A stretch of DNA of 64,000 nt, taken from contig CM066032.1 of NCBI GenBank assembly GCA_033557465.1, positions 1,315,791,758 to 1,315,855,757 on the forward strand. Direction: 5' to 3'. Both the position numbers and the translations under genes were made by a program. This stretch comes from Ichthyophis bannanicus. Its lineage: Eukaryota; Chordata; Amphibia; Gymnophiona; Ichthyophiidae. Under the pieces are notes generated by a model. It had not been told where the DNA came from. It was given only the letters and a program-made list of their open reading frames with translations, and did no database searches. This document shows positions 10,871 to 22,289 of the stretch, one piece after another (position 1 is the stretch's first letter; each line of letters begins with the position of its first letter).

Positions 10871-11119
10871 TCTCGTTTCTTTTTTGTCACACATACATCA
10901 CTCCAGTACCACTTGGACTGCCAGGAAGTGGATTTGCCTAAGTTTGCTTCCAACAGCCAATAAACAGTCTGAGAGGGGCATGATATGGTAACTGGTAATT
11001 GTGAAGTTTGCTTATTTGTCTTCCCTAAGATATTATTGTAGTCATGATGGTACTTCCAAGGCAAATCTGTAAAAGACCTCATCTTGATGTTAGTTCCTGA
11101 TATGCTTATGTTTATACAA

Positions 11120-11225
11120 TTTTTTGATATACCGCCCAGGCTGAAGGACACCAGTATTCACCATTAGCAGGTACTGGATACATTCCCTCGTCCCCAAAGG
11201 GCTCACAATCTATATGTACCTGAGG
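11120..11225. repeat. Possible LINE 3' tail fragment
   Basis: The phrases GATATACCGCCCAGG and AAAGGGCTCACAATCTA resemble the 3' tails of L2/CR1-type LINEs and the SINEs that use them. The fragment is short and diverged. The flanking stretch 11,226-11,700 shows nothing recognisable. Confidence 0.35.
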
Positions 11226-11920
11226 AATATTTTCAAGCAAAGCTGCAGTCATTTAACTATCCATAATAGCTGCCCCTACAGTGTTAGCTGAACTCCTATA
11301 TACTTCCAAAAGACAGCCCTCATTCTCTAATAGACATTTTGCTACTGCAAATGGATAATAATTGTGTCTCTCTTTATAATCTGCCTTGAAAGTCAGGTCC
11401 ATTATTATACTAGGGAGCTCTACTATAAATTAATGTTGTTCCCATGTGACATAGATATACATTTTTGCTTTAATATATTAATATCTCTTAAGGATTTTTT
11501 CCCTTTTTTAATTTGATAACCACTATGCGGTTACATGATAGCATTGAGTTCCCTAAGTATTGTCACGTGCCCCTTTTCCAGTTTCTACGCATTACTGCTG
11601 GCAATACAAGATCTTTTTCCTCGATCTGGGGTGGCTATAGATGGCGAGTTTGCTGTAGCATGGGCACAATGTTTTTAGGCTTCCCTGCTTATTTTAGTGA
11701 TTTAGATACAGGGCTGCAGTGCAGTACCAAGGACTGTGCGAGGAGTGTGGCTTCCCGGGGCACAGATATATGGAAGAGACACTGATATCATCACTGGAGC
11801 TTCTAGGAAGCTCAAAAAGAGTGTGTTCCTGCATGTGACTGGGGAGATAGCACCAGATTCAGCCCATACCTAGCCCTGTGCGAGCGGTGCGGCCATACAG
11901 GGTGCAGAGGCTTAAGGAGA

Positions 11921-12080
11921 GCATTTTAGCTTTCTTCCGTTGCCTGCCACAGCCACTTTCTCTTCTCTCAGTGGCAGCAGGCAATGGAAGAAAGCTAAAA
12001 TGTGCCCCTTAAGCCTTCCACCAGCATGCTAAGCAGATCCTTCCTTCCATGCAGGGAGGGAAGGATCTGCTTAGCATGCC
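11921..12080. repeat. Two adjacent hairpins, MITE-like
   Basis: Hairpin 1 spans 11,921-12,016: arms containing GCATTTTAGCTTTCTTCC and its inverse, flanked by GGCTTAAG and CCTTAAGCC. Hairpin 2 spans 12,024-12,080: arms AGCATGCTAAGCAGATCC and inverse around CATGCAGGG. A run of about 18 G bases follows at 12,120-12,137. A possible CAGGGC terminus lies near 11,711 and another near 12,190 in inverse, but no 8-bp duplication is visible. Confidence 0.55.
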
Positions 12081-12137
12081 AGCGATTTGCACATCGGGTG
12101 CGCCTCTTCCCTCCCACCGTGGGGGGGGGGGGGGGGT

Positions 12138-12995
12138 CCCGCGCCTGATGTGCAAGTTGTACAGGTTGCAATCTTCCCTCGGTACTGCCCTGGCTGTGGC
12201 AGTAAGCTATATCATTGCTCCTATCTAATTGCACTATAATCTCTATGGAGCCCTTTTCGTTAGGAGCACAGTGCTGTTGCACCTAATATGCCGATAACGC
12301 CGATGCACAAATCAGTAGCATATTAGGGCACAATCATGGTCTTAACTACTGGAGGGATAGAAAGAAAGCTCCCGACAGTTAATGCAGCGCATGCAGCCCT
12401 ACCGCAGCACGATATAGGGCAGTTGTTCTTTCCTCAACCTATAGAGGTGGCTGTATCTGCACCCACATTACTTGCTTGCCATTTTTCAGATAAGCTATCA
12501 ACATACTTCGGTGGGAGGTGGAAGGGGTCTGGCTCTAGCAAACTTTGTCATATTGCTGGTGATTTTTATTCCTGTTTCCTTTTTGGTGTCTGTTCTGCAG
12601 TTTTATGTAAATGCTAACTGGATATTTTGTCTTGCAAATCTATTGATTCTTGCTGTAGAGATCTACTCCAAAGATGTTTTTTTTTGGGGGGTATCTTCTT
12701 GTGCCAGAAGTTTTGTCTCTGATAGTAAACTTAGACTACTGGAGGGTGGAGTTTCACTTCGGGGAAACCTCTGACGTCAGTAGTAGGGTATTTTTGGGAG
12801 CGCGGTGATCCCCTGTTGATTGAGCATGCACGGCGTTTTTTGAGAAGCAATGTTGAAGTGCTAGTTTGGCTGCTGTCTATTGTGAGTGGTAATTCTCCTG
12901 TTTTAAATGTTGGTTGGGTTTGGGAGTTCGCTTTTGTTTCAGTTTTTTTAAGCACAAGTTTGATTTTGAATATTTGTTTCTTGTTTTTATAGTAA
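12138..12995. other. Unassigned sequence
   Basis: No gene recognised. Open frames of up to 100 codons lack family resemblance. The right part (about 12,740-12,995) leads into the hammerhead-like motif and may belong to the same unidentified element. Confidence 0.35.
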
Positions 12996-13058
12996 TTTCC
13001 CCTGATGCAGCGAGATTACTCGCGAAACGTATGAGAGCTCTGCAGTGACGTCGGGGAA
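12996..13058 (+). ncRNA. Hammerhead-ribozyme-like motif, nearly complete
   Basis: Every part of a type I hammerhead is present in order. Stem I is TTCCC with GGGAA (12,997-13,001 and about 13,054-13,058). The core is CTGATG-CA, one base longer than CUGAUGA. Stem II is GCGAG/CTCGC with loop ATTA (13,010-13,023), followed by GAAA at 13,024-13,027. Stem III pairs CGT with ACG, and the cleavage triplet is GTC at 13,050-13,052. The single inserted C in the core may cripple it. No retroelement ORF is visible nearby. Confidence 0.5.
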
Positions 13059-13930
13059 GCAGCCTGCTATCAACTCCCATTATTTTTCAAAGCTAAGTGT
13101 TTCTTCTTTGGGTGTTGATGCGGTTTGCTTTTGGACATTGTTTAGGAGTTGCTGTGAAAGTGGAGGTCGGTGGCAGCAGGTCCTTGATGTTATTGGGCTT
13201 ATGTTTGGCGATAGGATCTTGACTAGTTTCTTGATCACATTTGCCATTGCCCATAGAAGCTGAGACCTTGCTGGCCGCGTGTATATTTTCACATTTTATA
13301 TTTATATTTTTGTGAATGGAAACAATCATTTTTGTGTTTACAATTAGGAAACAAGTTGTGTTTTAATAGAGTGAGTTTTTTTGATTTATAGAAATTCTGT
13401 GAAAACATATCTAAGTATACTATCAGAGACATATACCAAACTTAATGCAGATCCAGACTTTCACATATATCTTGCAAAGATAGGGTACTACATGATTCAG
13501 CATTGTGGATTTGGTGGACAAGCCTGCTTGACTCCTAAAGATACAAGGCCCATTTTGCTGAAGTCCAGTGACTAGTTCATGTCCGTTTTAATACATGGCA
13601 ACTGGCAGCTGAGATCATTAATGTGTGGGCATGCCAGGTACTGCTTGTTAAATCACACAATACTCAGTCATCTGAAGATGGGATGGGGAAAGGGCGGAGT
13701 GTGGTACATTACTGCAAATACCAGAACTATTGCCACTCACTCAGTGGCAATGTGGGGTTTTTTTTGTCATGAGTTCACCTTACGATATCTCTTTGGGAGT
13801 TGTTAGATGGACCTGCCTTACTGGAATGTAATTAGTGCTCGTGTCCAAGCTTGAACTGACGAGGACATGCTGGTCACACTCCTGACAGCTAACATGGAGA
13901 CTTTGCACTTAACATGCATTGGTTTTGCAT
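13059..13930. other. Unassigned sequence
   Basis: No coding region, RNA gene or transposon signature that I can support. Confidence 0.35.
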
Positions 13931-13936
13931 GTCACA

Positions 13937-14010
13937 TAGTAACATAGTAAATGACGGCAGATAAAGACCAGCACGGTCCACCCAGTCTGCCCAGCAATAT
14001 GGCAGGAGTA
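13937..14010. repeat. Interspersed repeat (CATAGTAACATAGTA type)
   Basis: CACATAGTAACATAGTAAAT, then GGCAGATAAAGACC and CCACCCAGTCTGCCCAGCA. The same motif is found, decayed, in the leader introns of both V segments. I take it as the tail of a LINE or SINE; family not assigned. Confidence 0.55.
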
Positions 14011-14859
14011 GGTGCACTCCTTCCCATGTCTTTAGGGAGTAGGTGCACCCCTTCCCATGTCTTTGTTTAGGGGTGCAATCACCGCTCCTCCTCCATCGCT
14101 CCATATAGGACACCCCTATTTGTTGAGAAATTAGATGGTTCAGTTTAATTTGATTTTATCCTGTTGCTGTAAAGTGATCCACTGTGGCTGTCCCAGGCCA
14201 CTTTGAATTTCGCCACTGTGTTTGCCCCCACCACTTCCATCGAGAGGGCATTCCAAGCATCCACCACCCTTTCAGTGAAAAAGTATTTCCTGACATTGCC
14301 TTTCAATTTACCACCTTGCAGCTTCATGTCATGCCCTCTAGTTTTACAGCTTCCCATCTCTGGAAGAGGTTTGTTTGTTCATTATATCCCTTAAAGTATT
14401 TAAAGGTCTGAATCATATCTCCCCTGTCCCGCCTCTCCTCCAAAGTGTACATGTTTAGGTCTTCAAGTCTCTTCTCATAAGGCTTCTGACGCAGGCTCCA
14501 AATCATTTTGGTCGCCTTCCTCTGAACAGCTTCCAGTCTTTTTACATCCTTTGCAAGATACGGTCTCCAAAACTGAACACAGTATTCCAAGTGAGACCTC
14601 GCCAGAGACCTATACAGTGCCACTAGTACCCCTTCCTTTCTGCTGGTAATACTTCTTTAAATGCAGCCCAACATCCTCCTAGCTTTTGCCACTGCCTTGT
14701 CGCACTGTTTTGCCACCTTGAGATCTACAGAAATAATCACACCAAGGTCTTTCTCCTGCTCGTGCACATCAACCTCTCGCCCCCTATTGTGTACATTTCC
14801 CTTTGATTTCTGCTACTCAAGTGTATGACAGTGCACTTCTTCACATTAAATCTTAATTG

Positions 14860-16956
14860 TCAAGCATTAGACCATTCTTCCAGCTTTTGTAGATCTTTCC
14901 TCATGTTAAGCACTCTCTCGGGGGAGTCCACTCTGTTGCAAATTTTCGTGTCACCTGCAAAAAGACAGACTTTTCCATTCAGTCCTTCAGCAATATCACT
15001 CACAAATACATTGAACAGTGCCGGGCCCAGGACTGAACCCTGAGGCACCCCGCTAATCACCTTCCTTTCATCCGAGTGAGCTCCATTTACCATCACCTTC
15101 TGTTGTCTGTCAGTCAACCAATTTCTGATCCAGTTTACCACCTTGGGACCCATCCCCAAACTACTGAGTTTATTGATAAGCCTCCTATGAGGGACAGTAT
15201 CAAAGGTTTTGCTGAAATCCAGGTAGATTACATCCATCGCATGTCCTTGATCAAGTTCTCTGGTCACACAGTCGAAGATCTCAATCAGATTTGTTTGGCA
15301 AGATTGTCCCTCGGTAAAACCATGTTGCCTTGGATCTTGTAACCTGCTGGTTTTGAGAAAGTTCACTATTCGCTCTTTCAGGAGCGCCTCCATTACTTTT
15401 CCCGCCACCGAGGTAAGGCTCACGGGCCTGTAGTTTAACACTTCTTCCCTGTCACCACTATTGTGAAGAGGTACCACATCCGCCCTTCTCAAGTCCTGAG
15501 GAACCTCTCCTGTTTCCAAGGATCTGTTGAAAACATCCTTTAACGGCCCTGCAAGAACCTCTCTGAGCTCTTTCAGTATCCTGGGATGTATCCCATCCGG
15601 TCCCATGGCCTTGTCCACTTTCAGTTTTGCAAGTTGTTCTAACACCTCATCTTCTCTGAATGGTGTGGTATCTACTTCATTCCCATTTTTATATTTGGGA
15701 GTCACAGGTGGTCCTTCTCCAGGATTTTCTTTAGTAAAAACGGAGCAGAAGTATTTGTTTAGTAATTTCGCTTTATCAATGTCATTTTCCACGAGTCCGT
15801 TCCCAGCACTTCTGAGTCCTGCAGTTCCACCTCTGATCTTCCTTTCCCGAATATACCTGAAAATGTTTTGTCACCGCACTTAATATCTTTAGCCATCTTT
15901 TCCTCTGCCTGTGATTTTGCTATCCTTATTTCTCTTTTTGTCTCCTTGAGTTTGATCCTGTATTCATTTCTGTGTTCCTCTGTTTGCAAGCTTTTGAATT
16001 TTGCGAAAGCTGTGGTTTTTGCCCTTATTTTAGCAGCCACTTCTTTGGAAAACCAAATAGGTTTCCTTCTCCTCTTGTTTTTATTTACTTTTCTTACATA
16101 TTTATCTGTTGCCCCTTTCATTGCCCCTTTTAGTTTAGCCCATTGCAATTCCACTTCCCTTATCCCCTTCCACCCTGTCAGCTCCTCATTAAGTAACTTG
16201 GCCATTTTATGAAGTCAGTGTTTTTGAAGTTTAGGACTTTGAGCTTGCTATGATTGGACTGCACCTTGGCTTTTATCTCAAACCACACTGTGTGATAATC
16301 GCTGCTGCTCACAGGGGCACCAACCCAGACATTCGATATGCTATCATCGTTGGTGAGCACCAAATCCAGCGCTGAGCTTTCCCTGGTTGGTTCTATCATC
16401 ATTTGTCTAAGTAACGCATCTTGGATAGCGTCCACAATTTTTTTGCTTCTTTCCAGATTTTCAGAAGGAGTAATCCAATCCACATCAGGTAGATTAAAGT
16501 CACCCAGTATGATAGCTTCCCCCTTTTTTGCTATCTTGGCAATATCTATAATCAATTCGTTATCTATCTCTTCAATTTGATTCGGAGGTCTGTAGACTAC
16601 AGCAGTATGGATGACAGTGCCATCTCCTCTTTCCAAAACGATCCAGAGCGCTTCTTCTTTTCCCCATGCCCTCTGCATTTCAGTAGCTTTAATATTGCTT
16701 TTGACATACAAGGCTACTCCTCCCCCTTTTCCATTTTCTCTGTCTCTTCTGAATAGATTATAGCCAGCTATGGCTATATCCCAATCATGTGATTTATTAA
16801 ACCATTTTCTGTAATGGCCACAATGTCCAAATCCTTTTCCACCATTAGGGCTTCCAGGTCCGGAACTTTGTTGGCGAGGCTTCGAGCATTTGTGCTCATT
16901 GCTTTCCAGCATTTAACTGGCTTGTATGTGTTTTGCATTGAATTTGTTCTACCCAC
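14860..16956 (-). pseudogene. CR1 family-B ORF2: endonuclease and reverse transcriptase
   Basis: The apurinic-type endonuclease shows STNARSLANKVPDLEALM, GGGVALYVK, VVYRPPN, ILGDFNLPDVDW and LDLVLTNDD. The reverse transcriptase shows [45 protein letters not shown] and [18 protein letters not shown]. The catalytic FADD motif reads FAGD at about 14,952-14,960, so one metal-binding aspartate is lost. The gene is spread over at least four frames with shifts near 16,190 and 15,780, and continues to about 14,150 with LNMYTLEERRDRGDMI and YFFTERVVDAWN. Confidence 0.88.
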
Positions 16957-17186
16957 TTCTTCCCAGTTGCTTTTGATGTGTGGTTTAAAAGTGTGGTTGT
17001 TTCTGTTCTTACTCTGCTTTTGCAGGGGGTGACGTCCAGATCTTGACCTTCCCCGTCCGTCGCCAGGGGCGGTTCAACTATTAGGCCAACTGAGGCGATG
17101 GCCTCAGGTGGCAGTTTTTAGGGGGTGGCACTGATTTTCCGCTCCCTAGAAACTGCCTAGGGTAGAACCACCAAACAGCAGGATCA

Positions 17187-17469
17187 TTAAATATCAAAGA
17201 AAGCAGCCGCGGGAACATTTCTCTGTTCCCACGGCTCTGCTTTCAAACTGCTGTCTGCTGAGTACTGAGTCGCATGGAGCTGGCAGGGTGGAGGGCTCAA
17301 GGTCATGCTTCCGCTGCCCTTTCGCTTCTGGCAGAAGCAAAAGGGTGGCGGAAGAGATGACCTTGGGCCCCGCAGGCTTCACACGACTCAGCACTCAGCA
17401 GACAGCAGTTTGAAAGCAGAGCCGTGGGAATGGAGAAATGTTCCCGTGGCTGCTTTCTTTGATTTTTAA
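17187..17469. repeat. Long palindrome inside the hAT-like element
   Basis: Arms of about 135 bp, centred near 17,328, are inverse copies: TCAAAGAAAGCAGCC on the left matches GGCTGCTTTCTTTGA on the right, and the match continues through AGCAGAGCC/GGCTCTGCT and CAGCAGACAGCAGT. It could fold into a long hairpin. Confidence 0.85.
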
Positions 17470-17499
17470 TAAAGAACGGTGAGGAGAGGAGGGAAGGGA

Positions 17500-18430
17500 G
17501 CAGGGTAGTGGGGGGGGGGCCAGTAATGGGAGCAGACAAGGGGAGGGGGCCTGGAGGAGAGCAGACAAGGGGAGGGAGGGCCTGGAAGAGAGCAGAGAAG
17601 GGGAGGGAGGGCCTGGAAGAGAGTAGACAAGGGGGGGCCTGGAAGAAAACAGACAGGGGGGGCCTGGAAGAGAGCAGACAAGGGGGGGCCTAGAAGGGGA
17701 GCACACAAGGGGAGGGAGGGGGGCCTGGAAGAGAGCAGACAAGGGGAGTGATGGGGGGCCTGGAAGAGAGAAGACAAGGGGGGGGCCTGGAAGAGAGCAG
17801 ACAGGGAGGCCTGGAAGAGAGCAGAAGGGGGGGGGGCTGGAAGAGAACAAACAGGGGGCCTGGAGGAGAGCAGACAAGGGGGGACCTGGAAGGGGAGCAG
17901 ACAAGGGGAGGAGGGGGCCTGGAAGGGGAGCAGACAAGGGGAGGGGTGGGGCCTGTAAGGGGAGCAGACCGGGGGGGAGCTGGAGAAGAGCAGTCAAGGG
18001 GGGGCTGGAGGAGAGCAGACAAGGGGGGGAGGGAGGGAGGGCCTGGAGGAGAGCAGACAAGGGGCCGGGAGGAGAGCAGACAACAGGATGGAGGCAGGGC
18101 ATGGATGAAAGAAGAAAAGGGGAGGGGGGGGCCTGGAAGGGGAGCAGACAAGGGGGGGCTGGAGGAGAGCAGACAAGGGGCTGGGGCTGGAGGAGAGCAG
18201 ACAAGGGGATGGGGGCCTGGAGGAGAGCAGACAAGGAGAAGGGGGCCTGGAGGAGAGCAGACAAGGGGAGGGAGGGAGGGAGGGCCTGGAGGAGAGCAGA
18301 CAAGGGGCCTAGAGGAGAGCAGACAAGGGGGGGGGAGGGAGGGAGGGCCTGGAGGAGAGCAGACAAGGGGAGGGAGGGAGGGAGGGGGATCCTGGAAGAG
18401 AGCAGACAAGGGGGGAGCTGGAGGGGAGCT
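17500..18430. repeat. G-rich minisatellite
   Basis: About 30 diverged tandem units of roughly 25-40 bp with consensus CCTGGAGGAGAGCAGACAAGG followed by variable G/A runs. The complementary strand is C-rich, which produces long proline-rich open frames in several phases; these are not genes. Confidence 0.9.
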
Positions 18431-19577
18431 GACACTCAGGGATGGCACTGGAAGGCTGATGGACAGGGAGAGGGGGAGCTGGCATGGGAGGGGGCACTGA
18501 AACTGGTGGCGGTACTGGGAAGGCAAGGGGGTTGGTACTGGGAGGGGAGGCTGTATAGGGAGCTGATACTAGGGAGAGTTACTGGGACTGAAAAAAGGCT
18601 GATGGAAGTAAATGAAGAAAGCAAAAGGAGAGACAAGAAATGGCAGATGGACTATAGACCATAGAAAAAGAGCTAAGAGAAGACAGAGGAAAACGGAAAC
18701 CTCAGATCGGAATCAGCATGATCAAAAATCATGAGACAACAAAGGTAGAAAAAATAATTTTATTTTCAGTTTAGTGATTGGACTTTGTGCTATCTATATT
18801 TCACACAGTATGGGGAACTGCATCTCTTATCTGGTGTGGCACTGCATGTGGAGTCTGGCTTCTTGGGGTTTCATTTTAATTTTTGTCTACATATTTTTAT
18901 TTTTGCTTTAGGTTGTGGTCACTTATTCTGTACTTGGTGAGGGTCTGTGTTCTGAGTGTGTGACCAAGGCCAGGTGTTCTGTTAACATGGGGTTTGTACG
19001 TAAGGATCTGTACTATAGTAATTTGACTTGTTCGGCTTTTCAAATAGGTGTATGGATGTTTTGGGGCCCATTGCAGTGTTTATAGTGCTGCTTTTTACTT
19101 GGTAGGCCCCTTATTGTATGAGTTTTGGAAATGTCTGCTGGTAAGGTATGGTAGATTTTGACCTTGCAGATCTTAGTGACTTTAGTAGGGTTTTATATTA
19201 GTTCCCAATATGCCTGGTACTGGAGAATGTTTGTTGGTGAGATGACCAGAATCAGATTTGTTTTTTAAATATATTGAGTTCTGTGGGTGAATGTCCTACC
19301 TCTGCTCTGCACCCATTGTTGAGGAGGGGGTTCTGTGAATGCAAAATGTATGTTCAAAAAGAAAAAGCAAGCACCGCAATGCAGTTTATAACAAAATACA
19401 AATTAATTATAATTTGGAGTTATAAACTGCTGTGGTTCTCGCTCTTTCTTTTAGTTCCTTGGTGTGTGAACATCTTGCATTTGCTCCACATTATCTAAAT
19501 GACTTTTTGATTTGGTTCCGTCCCTGACTGGAGTTTTGGCTCAATCCCTGATTGGAGTTTTGAGAAAGATCCCCATC

Positions 19578-19628
19578 CTGGTGGGGGGGCGCATGCTGGG
19601 GGGGGGGGGCGTGCTGGGGGGGGGGGGT
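19578..19628 (+). repeat. Clustered G runs
   Basis: Three long runs of G separated by GCATGCT or CGTGCT. Such runs could form G-quadruplexes; this is a sequence-level remark only. Confidence 0.6.
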
Positions 19629-19694
19629 GCGCCATCTCATCCCTCGCCTCAGGCAGCAGATTGCCTTTAGCCGCCCCTGTCCATCACTCCCTTC

Positions 19695-20040
19695 TTCTAG
19701 TTTAAATGCAAATCGACATACTGCCTGAATTTTTCACCTAGGATTCTTTTCCCTGCAACAGAGAAGTGTAGTCTTTCAGCACAGTATAGTCTTTTGTTGG
19801 TCCATGTGTTTTCCCAGTAGCCAATAAATCTGAATCCTTCTCATTTGCACCAGGTCTGAAGCCATGTATTAAAGCTGTTAATATGATTTAACCTTTTTAC
19901 CCCCTTACCTAGAACAGGTAGAACTTCTGAGAATGCAACAGTGTTAACAATGGGCTTGAGTTTTTCTCCCAGAGATTGGAAGTTCTTTTGGGCTGTAGAG
20001 GCACTGTTTCTAGCCAGGACTTAGTAAAAGGATCCCTTAG
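19695..20040 (-). pseudogene. CR1 ORF1 C-terminus (SGNH esterase-like)
   Basis: The minus strand reads LWEKLKPIVNTVAFSEVLPV, then NTWLQTWCK, a stop, EGFRFIGYWENTW, LYCAERLHFSVAGKRILGEKF and ends HLN-stop near 19,700. The FSEVLPV strand and the AERLHF segment, where family members usually have a D-x-x-H pair, fit the C-terminal half of the esterase domain of CR1/L2 ORF1 proteins. One internal stop and an apparent D-to-E change mark decay. It joins ORF2 across the hAT insertion. Confidence 0.65.
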
Positions 20041-20250
20041 TTGCTCATATATCTATCAATGTCCTCCCAGATATACAGTAACTATGCTTTTGAAGTGTAT
20101 TCACTTACTGAAGCTACTAGGGGGAAAATGGAGTTACTAACAATTATATCCCTGACCTATTGAATCAAAGATTACAGACAGCAAGCTTTCTGAGAGAACT
20201 ATTAATTATTTTTATTCATTTTATTTGTGTTTTTTATATGTTTTCCACAG

Positions 20251-20430
20251 AGTGGAGGAGTACTCTAGTGGTTAGAGCAATTCCCTAATACCCAGAAGAT
20301 CAAGGGCTCAATTCCCACCGACCTTTGTGACCTTGGACAAGTGACTTTACCCTCCATTGCCTCAGAAGAAAAGGCCTGCCAATGTACTTATTGTAATACA
20401 TTGCCAAAAACCCCCCAGAGCTTTTATTGC
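20251..20430 (+). mobile_element. tRNA-derived SINE, diverged
   Basis: GTGGAGGAGTACTCTAGTGG carries a degraded A box (20,261-20,271) and GGCTCAATTCC a B box (20,305-20,315). These are followed by CTTGGACAAGTGACTTTACC and CCTCCATTGCCTCAG. The second copy at 63,735-63,998 is better preserved. Confidence 0.75.
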
Positions 20431-20656
20431 TGTTTCAACCAACCAGCGAAAGTTAAGTGTTTTATACCTTTAAAAATAAAAAGGAGACGTCACAGTGGTG
20501 CATAGAATGTCTACTATTCACTGTGTCGAATAGCTCCAACAAAAATAGTTTTTCTTATGGGTTAAATATATGTAGGAATCTTTTTGGTGTAGGTATAAAA
20601 AAAACCAGAAGCAACTGGGTTGCCAGAAATCCACACTGGCTTGATAGTACTAAAAT

Positions 20657-20680
20657 AAATATATATATATATATATATAA
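20657..20680. repeat. (TA)n microsatellite
   Basis: An uninterrupted TA run of about 12 units. Confidence 0.9.
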
Positions 20681-22289
20681 TCTCATCAAAGCAGTTTACA
20701 GAAAAACAAAAGTTAAAGTGCACTTACATAATTTACTATGAGCATTAAATTTGGGATAGATGGGGGGGGCGCTCGTGAGCCTAACGAGATGGCCACGATT
20801 CTGTGAGGCTCCTCAGCCTCATCTTCCAATCTCCTTTTATACTACTGCAAATGGGCAGTTATTAACCAGAAAATGCTACGAATAATAGCGCTGAGATAAC
20901 AGACGGATGTACTCATCTTCATTCACCTCCGTTTAGATGATTCTCCATCCAGCTTTTACATTTTCTGATGTCCTATGGAGCTGTGTGGGGCTCGGGGAAA
21001 TGAACAGCTCAAGCAGGAGCTCTACAATGAACTACCTCTCTACAGGATCGTGAACCTGTCTGGGTGCCTCTTCCACCCCCTCCGACTGCCTAACATGTAC
21101 AGAGCTACATAATCAGGTCTGCTTGCCGATTAACTCCTGAGGTAATGAAATGCAGGGGTGAGTACTAACGTGGCATAGTGTGACTCAAAGTGACTGCTGA
21201 TGAAGTTAAAGACAATCATATAAACAAAGCGTGCAGATGCAAGTATCTCCCTCCGGGGGAATAATAAAGTGATCTAGACCCTCCCGATGCCTGTTCTGAT
21301 GGTTAACGGAGGCTTTGAGTAATGAGGGGCATGCCATTATAGTCATAACTTTGGAATGCAGTGTGGAACGCAGGAGGGGCTCCAGTTCCGGTGGGAAAAT
21401 TGTTGTGCAGCTCTTCTTTAACGCCGAGGGAGGCTGATGGAATACAGGACGCTCTGCTGGCAAGAGGGGCTGGAAAGCATTTGGGTGGTCCCTAAGATGG
21501 CCGCCGTTTGCTGGAACGCATCGGTGGAACGCATCAGGTGACAGGCAAGATGGTCGCCAACATTTAAAGAGATCTGCAGGACCGCGGTAGATTCTGCTGT
21601 GACGGAGAGGCTCCTGTTTCTGCGGTGAGAAGAGAAGCTCTGCGGATCTGACCTCAAGGAGCAGGCTCAAGTGACAAAGATCTTCTGGGTTGTTGCAGCA
21701 GTGCATCTATCCCTCGTTTCTTTGGAAAGCAGCTAGATTAGTCCTTTCACGATCATCACTGTCGTATGTTTTAGCCAGGAGCTCCCCCGTCTAGCTCTTT
21801 AAAGTACTGCGGCCTGATATTTCTTCTCAAATCAAATCCTATTAATACCAGTGATAATATAGGTGTGTTCTCTGTCCTACAGGCTGGCTGGTGTTGCTGA
21901 CATTGGCCACAAAGGATGAGAGGGGGATTAGGGAGCTGCAATTAGCTGTAATTAGTAGTATCCATAAGTACGTCTGAATTTTGGGAGCAGTCAAATCAGC
22001 TTTGGTCACAATTCCTTACCAGATCTGCAACTTCAGCTCAGGAGAGCACACTGCATCTGTCCAGACAATATATATCTTCACTGAGCAAGATTTAACTGGT
22101 GATCCGTGGTGCCCTATCTCTGGGATGATCGCACGTGCACAGTGAAGCTTCCCCCAGCCATCATGGATCCCTGAAGGTCCTGGGAAGTCTTGACGGAGCG
22201 TGGGACACGGCTGGTAAGCCTGTAACAGGAATAGGTGGCACACAGTGTGTAGGTATAAAAGGGGTGACAGAAAGGTTGAGCCAGGACAT

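Larger units (their letters stand above)
17064..19679. mobile_element. hAT-like non-autonomous DNA transposon with 8-bp target duplication
   Basis: The element starts CAGGGGCGG and ends in its inverse CCGCCCCTG. Inverted similarity extends inward over about 45 bp (both ends have a GAGGCGA block). The flanks are TCCGTCGC (17,056-17,063) and TCCATCAC (19,680-19,687), an 8-bp duplication differing only by two CpG-to-CpA changes. Eight-base duplications and CAGGGG termini fit hAT elements. No transposase remains; the interior holds a 280-bp palindrome, a G-rich minisatellite and unidentified DNA. Confidence 0.82.
14145..20100 (-). mobile_element. CR1-like LINE (family B), split by a hAT insertion
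   Basis: A minus-strand LINE retaining, from 5' to 3', an ORF1 esterase-like C-terminus (about 20,040-19,700), an endonuclease (16,956-16,178), a linker, a reverse transcriptase (15,792-14,860) and the C-terminal region (14,623-14,150). The 2.6-kb element at 17,064-19,679 sits just after the ORF1 stop, before ORF2. Many frameshifts and stops make it an old, inactive copy. A second copy of this family is at 32,745-43,705. Confidence 0.88.

Noticed and set aside
10454..10994. Intact mariner transposase gene
   Set aside because: Only the C-terminal third is present and the frame decays after a G run; no terminal repeats were found.
12336..12774. Overlapping 93- and 100-codon frames as a host exon
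   Set aside because: No splice-site, domain or codon-use support; composition is that of the surrounding intergenic DNA.
17395..18664. Long proline-rich and glycine/arginine-rich open frames of 180-350 codons on both strands
   Set aside because: They come from the G-rich minisatellite; several phases are open at once and the peptides are simple repeats.
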